The notes under the pieces were generated by a model that did not search any database, was not told the DNA's origin, and saw only the letters and a program-made list of their open reading frames with translations. Made by a program: the position numbers and the translations under genes. Below, in pieces: positions 44,505 to 54,300 of a stretch of 64,000 nt of DNA; position 1 is the stretch's first letter, and each line of letters starts with the position of its first letter. Source of the stretch: RDYJ01 sp034931405 (GTDB lineage: Bacteria; Cyanobacteriota; Cyanobacteriia; Cyanobacteriales; Nostocaceae). The DNA is taken from contig NZ_JAYGHA010000028.1 of the NCBI RefSeq assembly GCF_034931405.1, positions 13,863 through 77,862 on the forward strand. Reading direction: 5' to 3'.

Positions 44505-46325
44505 TTAACTATACTTTGCTACCATACTACCTAAAAGTTGCAAATCTATCGGTTTAGAAATATAGTCATTAACACCAACAGCTAAACAAGTTTCTCTATC
44601 TCCTTTCATCGCCATTGCTGTTTGGATAATTATGGGAATATTCTGATATTGGGGATGTTTTCGCAATTGTTCCACCAATCTCAAACCGTTAATATCTGGC
44701 AGATTCACATCCATTAAAATTACTGCTGTTTCCATTTGGGGCAGAGTTCTCCACATTTCTTGAGCATTGTTGACGCAAGTTATTCGATAACCCAATCTAG
44801 TTAGATAAATTCGCATTAATTCAGAATTAGCCAAATCATCTTCTACTAACAAAATTGTTCGTGAGGAATCGAGGGGAATGTTAGCTGAAGATAGAGAGCT
44901 AGAATAATTATTTATCTGTTGACTAAATTCTAAATCTTTTTGTGCTTTTATTTCTATGGCTTCCAAGACTTTTCCTGTTGGTTTGAGAGGCAGAAAGATT
45001 GTAAAACACGAACCTTGATTGACTTCTGATTCTAACTCTAAATAACCACCATGAATTTGCACAAGTTGCTGTGTTACCATCAACCCCAAACCTGTACCTT
45101 CATTGTTTCTAGAACCGGAATTTATAATTTGACTATAGGGACGAAATAGTAAAGATTGGTTTTCTTTGGAGATACCAATTCCAGTATCCCAAACTGCAAA
45201 ACGTAAATATAAATTTTCTGTAGTTACCCGTAACCCAACACTACCTGAATTTGTAAATTTGACAGCATTAAATAGTAGATTCAATAGCATTTGCTTGAGT
45301 CGCAAAGGATCAGCTAATAGATTTGTGACATCATCGTTTATTTCTAAACGCAACTTCAGTCCCTTGTTGGCCGCTTTCTCTTTGACTAAAGCTAAAACAT
45401 TGCGACACAATGTGGGCAGATCGATTATTTCCCATTGTACTTCTAGCTGGTTGGCTTCAATTTTGGAAAGATCCAAAATATCATTAATTAAGTCTAGTAA
45501 ATGCTTACCACTAGATTGAATAATGTGTAAATATTCTTGGTGGCGTTGTTTATCTGGTTCATAACCTTGAGCTAAAAGTAGATGAGTAAAGCCAATTATA
45601 GAACTTAGAGGAGTGCGGATTTCGTGACTAGTATTAGCTAGAAACTGGTTTTTCAGTTGATTGGTGCGTTCTAGTTCTTGATTAAAGTTAGCTAATTGTT
45701 GATATTGTTGTTGACAAAATTGGATTTGCCTGAGTTGTGCTAAGACTGTATGACAATACTGAATTGTTCTTTGGATGAATTGCGATCGCAGTGGAGTTAA
45801 TGATGGTTTAATTGAGACCCCATTAGAGTTAAGATTTGATGTGACAATAATTAGCCATACGGTCACACCACTATTATCATCAGCTAAACGCCAAGCACTC
45901 GCAGGATTTTCTTTCTCCATCTGCTGCAAATCTTCTACTTTAATAGCAGCGTGCAGTTTTAACCGCAGCTTTCTCCCTTGTGGAGATATGATTTCTGGAA
46001 TTGGTGTTTTTATGGTAGCAGAGCTAGAAATATAACAAATCTGACTCTCTATATCTTGTACTTGACATTGAGCAATAGCTACACAACTAGCATTTAAGGC
46101 GGTTTGGACTTCGTTGACTACAGTTTGCAAAATTTCTGCTTCTGTCAGTTTTGCCTGTGGCATCATATTAGCAGCCGCAAGCAAAGAATCATTCAGACGA
46201 TTCTGCAACTGATTCAAGCTGGTTTCCAACCACAAGTTATCCCGTAGTTGCTGGATTGTTTGCAAAAGTTTTGGCGTTACATCTATCTGGGAGTTGTGAT
46301 CTGGTAAGCTTGAAGACTGCTGCAT
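44505..46325 (-). CDS. Hybrid sensor histidine kinase with C-terminal receiver domain
   Basis: 606 residues from ATG 46325. The N-terminal sensory part (about 1-210) looks GAF-like (ILQTVVNEVQTALNASCVAIAQC). HisKA has NTSHEIRTPLSSIIGF with the phospho-His. HATPase has N-box NLLFNAVKFTNSG, G1 VWDTGIGIS and G2 GTGLGLMVTQQL. The receiver at about 490-606 has LLVEDD, LMDVNLPD (phospho-Asp) and YISKPID. No membrane segment, so it is a soluble sensor. The cognate output is unknown. Confidence 0.93.
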   Translation of the reverse strand: MQQSSSLPDHNSQIDVTPKLLQTIQQLRDNLWLETSLNQLQNRLNDSLLAAANMMPQAKLTEAEILQTVVNEVQTALNASCVAIAQCQVQDIESQICYISSSATIKTPIPEIISPQGRKLRLKLHAAIKVEDLQQMEKENPASAWRLADDNSGVTVWLIIVTSNLNSNGVSIKPSLTPLRSQFIQRTIQYCHTVLAQLRQIQFCQQQYQQLANFNQELERTNQLKNQFLANTSHEIRTPLSSIIGFTHLLLAQGYEPDKQRHQEYLHIIQSSGKHLLDLINDILDLSKIEANQLEVQWEIIDLPTLCRNVLALVKEKAANKGLKLRLEINDDVTNLLADPLRLKQMLLNLLFNAVKFTNSGSVGLRVTTENLYLRFAVWDTGIGISKENQSLLFRPYSQIINSGSRNNEGTGLGLMVTQQLVQIHGGYLELESEVNQGSCFTIFLPLKPTGKVLEAIEIKAQKDLEFSQQINNYSSSLSSANIPLDSSRTILLVEDDLANSELMRIYLTRLGYRITCVNNAQEMWRTLPQMETAVILMDVNLPDINGLRLVEQLRKHPQYQNIPIIIQTAMAMKGDRETCLAVGVNDYISKPIDLQLLGSMVAKYS

Positions 46326-46507
46326 GGTCAACTAAACAGCCAAAGATACTAACCTTGGCAGGAAAATATGAACTGGATTTTATGTATATTAACGGATAAA
46401 TCTTTTTTAATTGTAAAACATAACTGGTAGTGTCGATTGTAACGCTTAATTAAACAGTTGTTAAATTAAATTACACATTTATTTTTTCTTCATAGAAACT
46501 TTAAACA

Positions 46508-47374
46508 ATGGATGTACAACTAGCTCAATTAATCATTAACGGCATTGCTGTAGGCAGTATTATTGCTCTAGCAGCGGTGGGTTTGACACTCACCTATGGA
46601 ATTTTACGATTATCTAACTTTGCTCATGGTGATTTTCTTACCTTGGGAGCTTATCTGACTTTGGTAACAAATGCCTTGGGGATAAATATTTGGCTATCCA
46701 TGATTTTAGCAGCAGTGGGAACAGTAGCGGTAATGTTACTGACAGAAAAATTGCTGTGGTCAAAGATGCGCTCGGTTCGTGCTACTTCTACAACACTAAT
46801 TATTATCTCCATCGGACTGGCTTTATTTCTCCGCAACGGCATTATTTTTATCTGGGGAGGTAAAAACCAAAACTATAATTTGCCCGTCATCCCTGCTTTA
46901 GAATTTGGGGAATTAAGAATACCCCAAAATCAAATATTGGTACTAGGGTTAGCAGTGTTAGCGATTTTGTTCCTTCACTACCTGCTACAAAACACCAAAA
47001 TCGGTAAAGCCATGCGAGCAGTTGCTGATGATTTAGACTTGGCTAGAGTGTCTGGTATTAACGTTGATAGAGTAATTCTGTGGACTTGGGTAATTGCTGG
47101 TACTTTTACTTCTTTGGGGGGCAGTATGTACGGTTTAATTACCGCTGTGCGTCCGAACATGGGCTGGTTTTTAATTTTGCCCTTGTTTGCTTCTGTGATT
47201 TTGGGAGGTATTGGCAACCCTTACGGGGCGATCGCCGCTGCTTTTATGATTGGTATTGTCCAAGAAGTTAGCACCCCTTGGCTGGGTTCACAGTACAAAC
47301 AAGGTGTAGCACTGTTAATCATGATTTTGGTACTGCTTATCCGTCCTAAAGGTTTATTCAAAGGCACGATTTGA
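46508..47374 (+). CDS. livH: Branched-chain amino acid ABC transporter permease (LivH/NatD-type)
   Basis: 288 residues with about eight membrane helices. Starts QLIINGIAVGSIIALAAVGLTLTYGILRLSNFAHGDFLTLGAY, the LivH signature. IGKAMRAVADDLDLARVSGINVDRVILWTW is the cytoplasmic coupling loop. It resembles the NatD subunit of the Anabaena N-II transporter. No other transporter subunit genes are adjacent. Confidence 0.92.
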   Translation: MDVQLAQLIINGIAVGSIIALAAVGLTLTYGILRLSNFAHGDFLTLGAYLTLVTNALGINIWLSMILAAVGTVAVMLLTEKLLWSKMRSVRATSTTLIIISIGLALFLRNGIIFIWGGKNQNYNLPVIPALEFGELRIPQNQILVLGLAVLAILFLHYLLQNTKIGKAMRAVADDLDLARVSGINVDRVILWTWVIAGTFTSLGGSMYGLITAVRPNMGWFLILPLFASVILGGIGNPYGAIAAAFMIGIVQEVSTPWLGSQYKQGVALLIMILVLLIRPKGLFKGTI

Positions 47375-47441
47375 CAGTTATCAGTTTCATAGAGGTTTGA
47401 AAACCGCACTATGCAACTGATAACTGTTTACAGTTTTTCCC

Positions 47442-47517
47442 TTGTAGGGGCGAAGCATTCGGGTGATAACCTATCGCTGAAACCATTGATATTCTGTCCG
47501 AATGCTTCGCCCTTACG
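47442..47517 (+). repeat. Hairpin repeat family C, copy 2
   Basis: The arms GTAGGGGCGAAGCATTCGG (47444-47462) and CCGAATGCTTCGCCCTTAC (47498-47516) lie between the convergent livH and psaX genes. It could act as a bidirectional terminator. Confidence 0.85.
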
Positions 47518-47534
47518 ATTAATGAATCAGTTTT

Positions 47535-47651
47535 CTAGTCGATGATGTGGAAGTAATAAGCTGCTACCAAGAAGTTGATAGCCAACAGTAGCAACGCCCA
47601 ACCAGTACGGAAAGCGTAAGAGGGTTTAGCAGCTTTACCTTTAGAAGTCAT
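47535..47651 (-). CDS. psaX: Photosystem I subunit PsaX
   Basis: A 38-residue protein too short for most ORF cut-offs. Beginning MTSKGKAAKPSYAFRTGWAL, continuing LLLAINFLVAAYYFHIID: a short stromal basic segment, then one membrane helix. This matches the PsaX pattern (K-A-KPTYAFRT-W--LLLAINFLVAAYYF). AGGAG lies 10 bases before the ATG. PsaX is a peripheral single-helix PSI subunit found in a subset of cyanobacteria. Confidence 0.93.
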   Translation of the reverse strand: MTSKGKAAKPSYAFRTGWALLLLAINFLVAAYYFHIID

Positions 47652-47741
47652 AATTTAGTTCTCCTGATTTGATGACTTTTCCACAAATAGCAAACATAAG
47701 CGCCAAATTCCCAGAAACTTTAAAAATATTTGTGTGAAGAG

Positions 47742-47780
47742 TGGGGATTAGGGATTGGGGATTGGGGATTGGGGATTGGA
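47742..47780 (+). repeat. STRR: heptamer array GGGGATT
   Basis: Four to five GGGGATT units upstream of psaX, followed at 47806-47826 by a short CACCTGT array that runs into the lipA stop region. Confidence 0.88.
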
Positions 47781-47814
47781 TAGAAAGTTATTCTCCTCTG
47801 CTCTCTGTCACCTG

Positions 47815-48720
47815 TCACCTGTCACCTTCCTCCCCAGCGTGGTAAGAACTACGCACCAATGGACCGGAACGAACGTGACTAAATCCCATTTCTTCAGCTA
47901 TGTTACCCAGTTGATCAAATTCTGCTGGTGTCCAGTATTTTTGTACAGGCAGATGTGCTAAAGAGGGGCGCATATATTGACCGAGTGTTAAGCGATCGCA
48001 ATTAACAGCCCGCAGATCCCCCATTGTTTCAATTATTTCTGCTTGAGTTTCTCCGTGTCCCAGCATTAAACCTGATTTGGTGGCAATACTAGCATCCATT
48101 TCCTTAACTGTTGCCAACACACCTAATGAGCGATCATACTTCGCCCCCCGTCGCACTGGACCAGTTAACCTGCGAACAGTTTCCACATTGTGGTTATAAC
48201 AAGCCGGTTTAGCATTGACGATCATTGCTATCCGCTGCTTTTGACCAGTTTCACCCACACCAGCACCACCCCAAAAATCTGGTGTCAGGACTTCAATTTG
48301 CGTTTCTGGGTTGAATTGGCGAATTGTCTCCATCGTCTTGACAAAATGACTAGCACCCCCATCAGCTAAATCATCACGGGCTACAGAAGTTAGTACCACA
48401 TAGCGCAATTCTAAAAGCTGTACTGCTTCTGCTACCTTTTGCGGCTCTTCCTGATCTAAAGCCATGGGCGCATGACCTTTATCTACTTGACAAAAAGCGC
48501 AAGACCTGGTGCAAGTCGGTCCCATGAGTAAAAAAGTTGCCGTTTTTTGGGCGTAGCATTCCCCCCGATTGGGACAGCGGCCTTCTTCACAAATGGTATG
48601 AATTTGACGCTGTTTAATAATACGTTGTACGGTCGAGATTTCACTGGCTTTGCCAATAGAACGGCGTAGCCAGCTAGGCATGGCGGCAATTTCTGATTTG
48701 AGTTCGTGTGCAGAAGTCAT
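47815..48720 (-). CDS. lipA: Lipoyl synthase
   Basis: 301 residues. The N-terminal auxiliary cluster motif is CEEGRCPNRGECY (CxxxxxCxxxxC). The radical-SAM motif is TCTRSCAFCQV (CxxxCxxC). RYVVLTSVARDDLADGGASHF and YNHNVETVRRL are conserved, and the terminal RSSYHA holds the cluster Ser. It inserts two sulfurs into octanoyl-lipoyl domains. The last bases overlap a CACCTGT array. Confidence 0.96.
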   Translation of the reverse strand: MTSAHELKSEIAAMPSWLRRSIGKASEISTVQRIIKQRQIHTICEEGRCPNRGECYAQKTATFLLMGPTCTRSCAFCQVDKGHAPMALDQEEPQKVAEAVQLLELRYVVLTSVARDDLADGGASHFVKTMETIRQFNPETQIEVLTPDFWGGAGVGETGQKQRIAMIVNAKPACYNHNVETVRRLTGPVRRGAKYDRSLGVLATVKEMDASIATKSGLMLGHGETQAEIIETMGDLRAVNCDRLTLGQYMRPSLAHLPVQKYWTPAEFDQLGNIAEEMGFSHVRSGPLVRSSYHAGEEGDR

Positions 48721-48961
48721 ATAATCCGTTAATTAACCTGAGAAGGTAATATAATACTGATGAAGATAAAGCTACTAATGGCTTATAAACCATTGTTAAC
48801 AAAGTAAGCAGCAGTTTGACAAAATTACTGGCGATTTTGGCACTTATACCGAAATATACTCTTCCCCAATTTACACAAATCTTGTATATAGTGGGAGAAT
48901 TCTTAATGTCAATCGGCAAATCAGCTATCTAAACTTATAGTCTCTGGTAGAGTAATCAGTC

Positions 48962-49543
48962 GTGGCCAACAAAATTCTAGTTATTGATGACACCACAGTT
49001 GTCAGGGTAAAAGTACGTGAAATGTTACCTCCGGGCAATTTTGAGGTATTAGAAGCAAAAGACGGTTTAGAAGGATATAATCTCATCCTTCACGAAAAAG
49101 TCAGCTTGATCATGTTGGATTTTATTTTACCGAAAATGAGTGGCTGGGAAGTTTTCCAGAAAATTCAAGCTAACTCAGAATTAAAGAAAATTCCTTTGGT
49201 GATTATGTCTGGTCGCAAGGAAGAGGTAACGGAAAAAATTCCTGAACCATTTGAATATTTTGAATTTCTCAACAAACCTTTTGACAATAGACAGCTGATT
49301 ACTGCGATTAAATCAGCTATGGCTAAGGCTGCTAAAAAAGGTAGTCGAGATACTGCAACTCCAGTCGCTGCTGGAAAGACAGAAGCCTTAGCTGCTAATC
49401 CTGTGTCTACACAGGGCGAGGGCGCTTCTTCTTCAGAAATTCAGGCTTTGAATGCCAAGATTGTCAAGATGCAAGCTGAAATTGATAGTTTGAAGAAACA
49501 GCTGACTCAGGTTGTGACATTTATTAAGCAGAAAATTAAGTAA
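48962..49543 (+). CDS. Single-domain response regulator with coiled-coil tail
   Basis: 193 residues from a GTG. REC domain ILVIDDTTVVRVKVREML, phospho-acceptor Asp in LIMLDFILPKMSG, VIMSGRKE, and FLNKPFD (Lys). Residues about 125-193 are an Ala/Thr/Ser linker and a helix (IQALNAKIVKMQAEIDSLKKQL) likely to form a coiled coil. Resembles PatA/CheY-like regulators used in cyanobacterial phosphorelays; no specific partner is evident. Confidence 0.88.
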   Translation: MANKILVIDDTTVVRVKVREMLPPGNFEVLEAKDGLEGYNLILHEKVSLIMLDFILPKMSGWEVFQKIQANSELKKIPLVIMSGRKEEVTEKIPEPFEYFEFLNKPFDNRQLITAIKSAMAKAAKKGSRDTATPVAAGKTEALAANPVSTQGEGASSSEIQALNAKIVKMQAEIDSLKKQLTQVVTFIKQKIK

Positions 49544-49707
49544 GTTTTATAGGATATTTTATCCTTGCTACTCAATATACTTCAGTCGATAAAACTAGTT
49601 ATCGACTCAATACTTGTCGGTTCAGCTTAAAACAATGAAATTATGTAGCGTCGCTTGACAATCAAGACAGTCGCTACGAAAATTCTTAACCGAGCAGTAT
49701 TGTCCCA

Positions 49708-49926
49708 GTAGGGGCGAAGCATTTGGGCGATAAATTATCGGTTTTCCCCCATGTAGGGGCGAAGCATTCGGTCGATAAATTATCGGTTTTCCCCCATGTA
49801 GGGGCGAAGCATTCGGTCGATAATTTATCGGTTTTCCCCCATGTTCCCCCATGTAGGGGCGAAGCATTCGGTCGATAATTTATCGGTTTTCCCCCATGTT
49901 TATCTTCCGAATGCTTCGCCCCTACG
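49708..49926 (+). repeat. Hairpin repeat family C, amplified array
   Basis: Four tandem left arms, GTAGGGGCGAAGCATTCGG (first copy ATTTGGG), start at 49708, 49753, 49798 and 49853. The unit is 45 bp and includes TCGATAAATTATCGGTTTT and CCCCCAT; the last interval is 55 bp because of a 10-bp duplication. A single right arm CCGAATGCTTCGCCCCTACG closes the array at 49907-49926. Each unit also has a small palindrome CGATAAATTATCG. Confidence 0.93.
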
Positions 49927-49977
49927 CCCTTACTTTTTCAGCAAGCCCTATTTATTTGCAGAAAATGGCAGGGTTTT

Positions 49978-52677
49978 TTATGCTAATTTATTCAAAATCA
50001 TGCTGACATCAACGGCTAATTTTTGCCCTAATTTCAACAACTGATTACACTGATTGGCTTCTGCTGGGTTGTTCAAGTTTGTCAAACACAGGGGAACTAT
50101 TTGACTATGCAAACCACTAAAGTAGAGTTCTTGAGATTTTTCCAAGGAAATGCCTAGATTTAGCTGATATCCCACATCAATCAACTTTTCTAACCTCTGG
50201 ATATCTGTACTAAAAGAACCGTTAGCATCGTGTAATAATTGCCAGAGCAATCGCACAATTAACTGTTCTAATATCTGTTTTCCTTCAGGGATATTTAGCT
50301 GACAACGCAAATGTTTGGATTCAGTGGCGATCGCTTCTAATTCTAAGATGTGATTCCAACTTAATTGGGTTTCGGTAATATCTTGCTCTAGCGATCGCAA
50401 TGTCATCATACAGCGATAACCTAAAGCAATCTCTGCTGCTACCTGCAATTCTTGGGGAACTGCTAACTCATCGCGATGAAACGCCATAATCACACCGTAA
50501 TTTTCACGGTATGTCTGGGTATACAACTGGTCTAAACGTGTTAGTGTTTCCTGGCTTAACATCCGCATAATCCGGTGGCGCTCTTCTGCAAATAAATTTT
50601 GCAAACTAAAGGCTTCATCACCAAAAATCTGGGTCATTACCAAGATCGCGTGAGCCGCACTTGCTTGTTGCAGCGATGCAAATAGCTTTTCTTTTAAGTG
50701 ACTATAATCACGTCTGCCGGTAAACTGTTGAATACAGCAATGAAAATCCCAGCCTCCCAAATGCAGAACTGCAAACACTAAATTTTCACTTTCCCAAGTA
50801 ATTTCTGACACTAATTTTAAGTTTCCCACAGCCATAGTTAACGCACCCATGCGTTGCATTTGGTAGTCTAATTCATTAGCTGTGTAGCAATAAACGCGCT
50901 TTTGGTAAGCTTCAAGCTTTTGTGACTTATCTTGTGTAAAAATGGCGTTGCTGTGATTATTGAATAAGGAAGTAATAGCGTAATGCGCTGCAACTTGCTT
51001 AAATCCAATTTGAGCAGTTATTACTAATTGACGATAAATTTCTGCGCCATGTTTAAAGTAGTCTACATTGCTGGGAGCTAAACCCAAACGCTTGAGGAAG
51101 CCTTTTTCTAACTGCACACCTGCCACATCCCCAGCTAATTCTAAAGCACGGGCAGCGTAGCGGAGAATTTGCGTTCCTTCTGGTCTAGATAGTTCTTCAA
51201 AAAACCACCCGCAACTAGTAAACATAAACAAAGCATGACGCTGCATTTCCAACAAACGCAAAGCATCAACTTGTTCTGTGGCAGTAAGTTTGTGAGTTTG
51301 ATGACGGGAGAGAAAACGGCTGACATTAGCAGCAGAGCGATCGCGTAAAATTTGAATATATTCATCCCTTGCTAACCAAGGATCACGAAATAATTTACCC
51401 CCATATTCCTCATACACCTCAATTAACTGATCCCGCAACCAATTTAAGGCATTTCGCAATGGTCGCCGCCATTTTTGATGCCATACACCCCCTTCCCCAC
51501 CACAACCGCAATCATCTTGCCATCTATCCACACCATGAGCGCAACTCCATGCTGTGACAGATTTTAATTCCACTTCCCAACTGGGAGGATTTAAACTCAG
51601 GTAGTGAGCATAATTTGTTACCGTCCAACCGTGACGAGGAAACTCACCAATAAAGGCAAAGGCTAAAGTTTTCTCAGTTCCCTTTTTGTGATGTCCAAAG
51701 GTCTCTCCATCTGTGGCCACAGATATTAACTGTGCTGGACGATGATCCCCTCGCACTGCTGCACCAACTCTGCCGGCAAAGTGCTTAGAACTATAAACTA
51801 CATCACTAAAACCCATGTCCCGTGAAATCGGTCCATCGTAGAAAAAGATATCAATATAAGGTAAACCTGCTGTATTTTCTACAGCAATTGTTTTAGTCGT
51901 ACTCAAAGGTGAGGATACAGTGCAGAGATTAGGCTTTAAATAACAACGATAAGGACGGGTGGGATCAATCTGACTACCACCAACTTCGTGCCATGCAGGT
52001 TGGGGATCATTTTCTGCTGCGAAAGGACGACAACGTTGTGCTTGGGAAGGTGCGAGGACAATAAAACGAATCCCTTCTGATACCAAAGCTGCCAAAGTGG
52101 CATAATCAACAGCTGTTTCTGCTAACCAGATACCTTCGGGATCACGACCAAATCTAGATTTAAAGTCTTCTTTACCCCAACGAATTTGAGTATGTTTATC
52201 CCTTTCATTGGCCAAAGGCATGATGATGTGATTATATACTTGAGCGATCGCATTTCCATGACCATGTAGCCTTTGGCTACTCTTAGCATCAGCTTCCAAA
52301 ATTCGCTGATAAACTTCCACATCGTAGCGTTCTAACCACGACATCAGCGTTGGTCCGATATTAAAGCTCATATACTCATAATTATTGACGATCCCCACCA
52401 ATTCACCTTTGTCATTTAGCACTCTAGCAAAGGCATTGGGGCGATAGCATTCCCAATGAATGCGTTCATTCCAATCATGGAAAGGTGCAGCACTCGGTTG
52501 GCGTTCAATCGCATCCAAATAAGGATTTTCTCTGGGTGGTTGGTAAAAATGACCATGCACCGTCACGTATACACCCTGGGATTTTTTCAGGGGATCATGA
52601 TCAGTAAGGTGTTGAGAATCTTGTTCTAATTGAAATGTTGAGCCAGAGCTTGCTGGCAATTCAGCAGCAGAAGTCAT
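49978..52677 (-). CDS. Glycoside hydrolase family 57 / DUF3536 protein
   Basis: 899 residues from ATG 52677 (an in-frame TTG lies five codons upstream). VYVTVHGHFYQPPRENPYLDAIE is the GH57 N-terminal His motif. PFHDWNERIHWECYRPNAFARVL, GIWLAETAVDYATLAALVSEG (nucleophile-region Glu) and VATDGETFGHHKKGTE (acid Asp region) follow. A long helical DUF3536-type C-terminal half follows (WLARDEYIQILRDRSAANVSRFL on). Probably an alpha-glucan-active or related enzyme; exact reaction not determinable. Confidence 0.87.
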   Translation of the reverse strand: MTSAAELPASSGSTFQLEQDSQHLTDHDPLKKSQGVYVTVHGHFYQPPRENPYLDAIERQPSAAPFHDWNERIHWECYRPNAFARVLNDKGELVGIVNNYEYMSFNIGPTLMSWLERYDVEVYQRILEADAKSSQRLHGHGNAIAQVYNHIIMPLANERDKHTQIRWGKEDFKSRFGRDPEGIWLAETAVDYATLAALVSEGIRFIVLAPSQAQRCRPFAAENDPQPAWHEVGGSQIDPTRPYRCYLKPNLCTVSSPLSTTKTIAVENTAGLPYIDIFFYDGPISRDMGFSDVVYSSKHFAGRVGAAVRGDHRPAQLISVATDGETFGHHKKGTEKTLAFAFIGEFPRHGWTVTNYAHYLSLNPPSWEVELKSVTAWSCAHGVDRWQDDCGCGGEGGVWHQKWRRPLRNALNWLRDQLIEVYEEYGGKLFRDPWLARDEYIQILRDRSAANVSRFLSRHQTHKLTATEQVDALRLLEMQRHALFMFTSCGWFFEELSRPEGTQILRYAARALELAGDVAGVQLEKGFLKRLGLAPSNVDYFKHGAEIYRQLVITAQIGFKQVAAHYAITSLFNNHSNAIFTQDKSQKLEAYQKRVYCYTANELDYQMQRMGALTMAVGNLKLVSEITWESENLVFAVLHLGGWDFHCCIQQFTGRRDYSHLKEKLFASLQQASAAHAILVMTQIFGDEAFSLQNLFAEERHRIMRMLSQETLTRLDQLYTQTYRENYGVIMAFHRDELAVPQELQVAAEIALGYRCMMTLRSLEQDITETQLSWNHILELEAIATESKHLRCQLNIPEGKQILEQLIVRLLWQLLHDANGSFSTDIQRLEKLIDVGYQLNLGISLEKSQELYFSGLHSQIVPLCLTNLNNPAEANQCNQLLKLGQKLAVDVSMILNKLA

Positions 52678-53187
52678 GATATTTTTATCCAAAGTAAAAT
52701 TTTAGTTGTGGCGAAAGTATTTTTCTATGTATCTTTTTACAGTTGTTTTCTCACAAAATCCGCTCTAAACAACAGATGGGAAATATAGCCGAATAGGAAT
52801 TTTGGCAAAAATGGTCATTCTCTGGGAATAAATCTGCATTATCGCGCAACCTTTTCCCCCAAGGCAAAAAATAATCTCATATTGAGGATTGTATCACTGG
52901 CAACGCTCATCAGCCAAGAAAATTAATAGTCTTTTAACCCATTAAAACCCATTTTTGTGATCAAACCCTGGCTGGAAGTCATACTTTTGCAACAAAATAT
53001 TGCAAGATCGCATTAAATCGCAATCTTATTTGATATATCTGCGGAAATTATCTTAGATCCCCGACTTCTCCCAGAAGTCGGGGATCTTGTTGTTCAGTTG
53101 AGAGTATCTTGGTTATAGTTGTTTGCAGTCTTATGTTTCAATTTTTCATCAGCATCTGTCACTAATATCCAAGATTCGAGACGATAA
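52678..53187. other. Divergent intergenic region with one hairpin
   Basis: About 510 bp between the GH57 and antiporter starts. Contains the hairpin at 53055-53087; nothing else was recognised. Confidence 0.55.
53055..53087 (+). repeat. Perfect hairpin AGATCCCCGACTTCT (family A arms only)
   Basis: A 15-bp perfect stem with a CCC loop, made of the family A ends without the AT-rich centre, as at 28361. It is about 100 bp before the antiporter start. Confidence 0.85.
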
Positions 53188-54300
53188 ATGTCAGCTAAAA
53201 ACATTGTTTTCCTGATTCTCTTACTTTTTATACCAGTTTCCTTAGCGGCTCATTTTTTAGAGTGGGGAGACTTGATAGTTTTCATCACCGCTGGACTAGC
53301 AATTCTTCCCCTAGCAGCTTGGATGGGTACAGCCACCGAAGAAATTGCTGTAGTCGTCGGACCCTCATTAGGAGGGTTGTTAAATGCCACCTTTGGTAAC
53401 GCTACAGAACTGATTATTGCTTTAGTTGCTCTCAATGCTGGGTTAATAGATGTTGTCAAAGCTAGTATTACTGGATCAATTATCAGTAACTTACTCCTCG
53501 TCATGGGGTTTTCCATGCTTTTGGGCGGATTACGTTATAAAGAGCAGACTTTTCAGTCAGTTGTAGCGAGGGTAAATGCTTCCTCTATGAATTTAGCAGT
53601 AATTGCGATTTTGCTACCAACCGCAATGAATTACACCTCTATCGGTATCAATGAGAAAACATTGCAAAATCTCTCTCTTGCTGTTTCTGTAGTGTTAATT
53701 CTGGTTTACGGACTCACACTGCTATTTTCTATGAAAACTCATGCTTATTTATATGACGTAGGTGTAGCAGAGATGGAAATACAGACAGATACAAAAATAG
53801 AGGAAATCGCCGCAGAAGAAAAACCAAATCTTTGGCTTTGGACTGGTGTACTTCTAGTCTGTACTCTCATGGTGGCCTTAGAGTCAGAATTATTGGTTGA
53901 TACTCTGGAAGTAGCTACATCTAAATTAGGTTTGACAGCACTATTTACAGGGGTGATTTTGTTACCTATAGTTGGTAACGCCGCAGAACACGCTACAGCA
54001 GTCACTGTGGCTATGAAAGATAAAATGGATCTTTCTTTATCTGTGGCTGTGGGATCAAGTATGCAAATTGCTCTATTTGTCGCGCCTGTTTTAGTAATTG
54101 CGGGACGGTTCTTAAATCAGCCAATGGATTTGGATTTTAATCCCTTTGAATTGGTAGCAGTAGCAGTATCAGTATTAATTGCTAATAGCATTAGTTCTGA
54201 TGGTAAGTCTAATTGGTTAGAAGGAACTTTGCTTTTAGCTGCCTATACGGTTTTGGGTTTTGCTTTCTATTTTCATCCTGTTACTAACGGTATGGGTTAG
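53188..54300 (+). CDS. cax: Calcium/proton antiporter (CaCA family, CAX type)
   Basis: 370 residues, about eleven membrane helices in two inverted halves. Each half has the alpha-repeat with the ion-binding Glu: LLNATFGNATELIIALVALN and LLPIVGNAAEHATAVTVAMK. A cytoplasmic acidic loop (EIQTDTKIEEIAAEEKP) separates them. It exports Ca2+ in exchange for protons. Confidence 0.94.
   Translation: MSAKNIVFLILLLFIPVSLAAHFLEWGDLIVFITAGLAILPLAAWMGTATEEIAVVVGPSLGGLLNATFGNATELIIALVALNAGLIDVVKASITGSIISNLLLVMGFSMLLGGLRYKEQTFQSVVARVNASSMNLAVIAILLPTAMNYTSIGINEKTLQNLSLAVSVVLILVYGLTLLFSMKTHAYLYDVGVAEMEIQTDTKIEEIAAEEKPNLWLWTGVLLVCTLMVALESELLVDTLEVATSKLGLTALFTGVILLPIVGNAAEHATAVTVAMKDKMDLSLSVAVGSSMQIALFVAPVLVIAGRFLNQPMDLDFNPFELVAVAVSVLIANSISSDGKSNWLEGTLLLAAYTVLGFAFYFHPVTNGMG

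Noticed and set aside
49622..49867. 81-codon minus-strand ORF with HGGKPIIYRPNASPL repeats
   Set aside because: It is only the reading of the 45-bp DNA repeat in a frame without stops; no ribosome binding site.
49708..49926. Regularly spaced repeat resembling a CRISPR array
   Set aside because: The sequences between the 19-bp arms are themselves identical, so there are no unique spacers. The whole 45-bp unit is repeated and ends in an inverted arm. No cas genes nearby.
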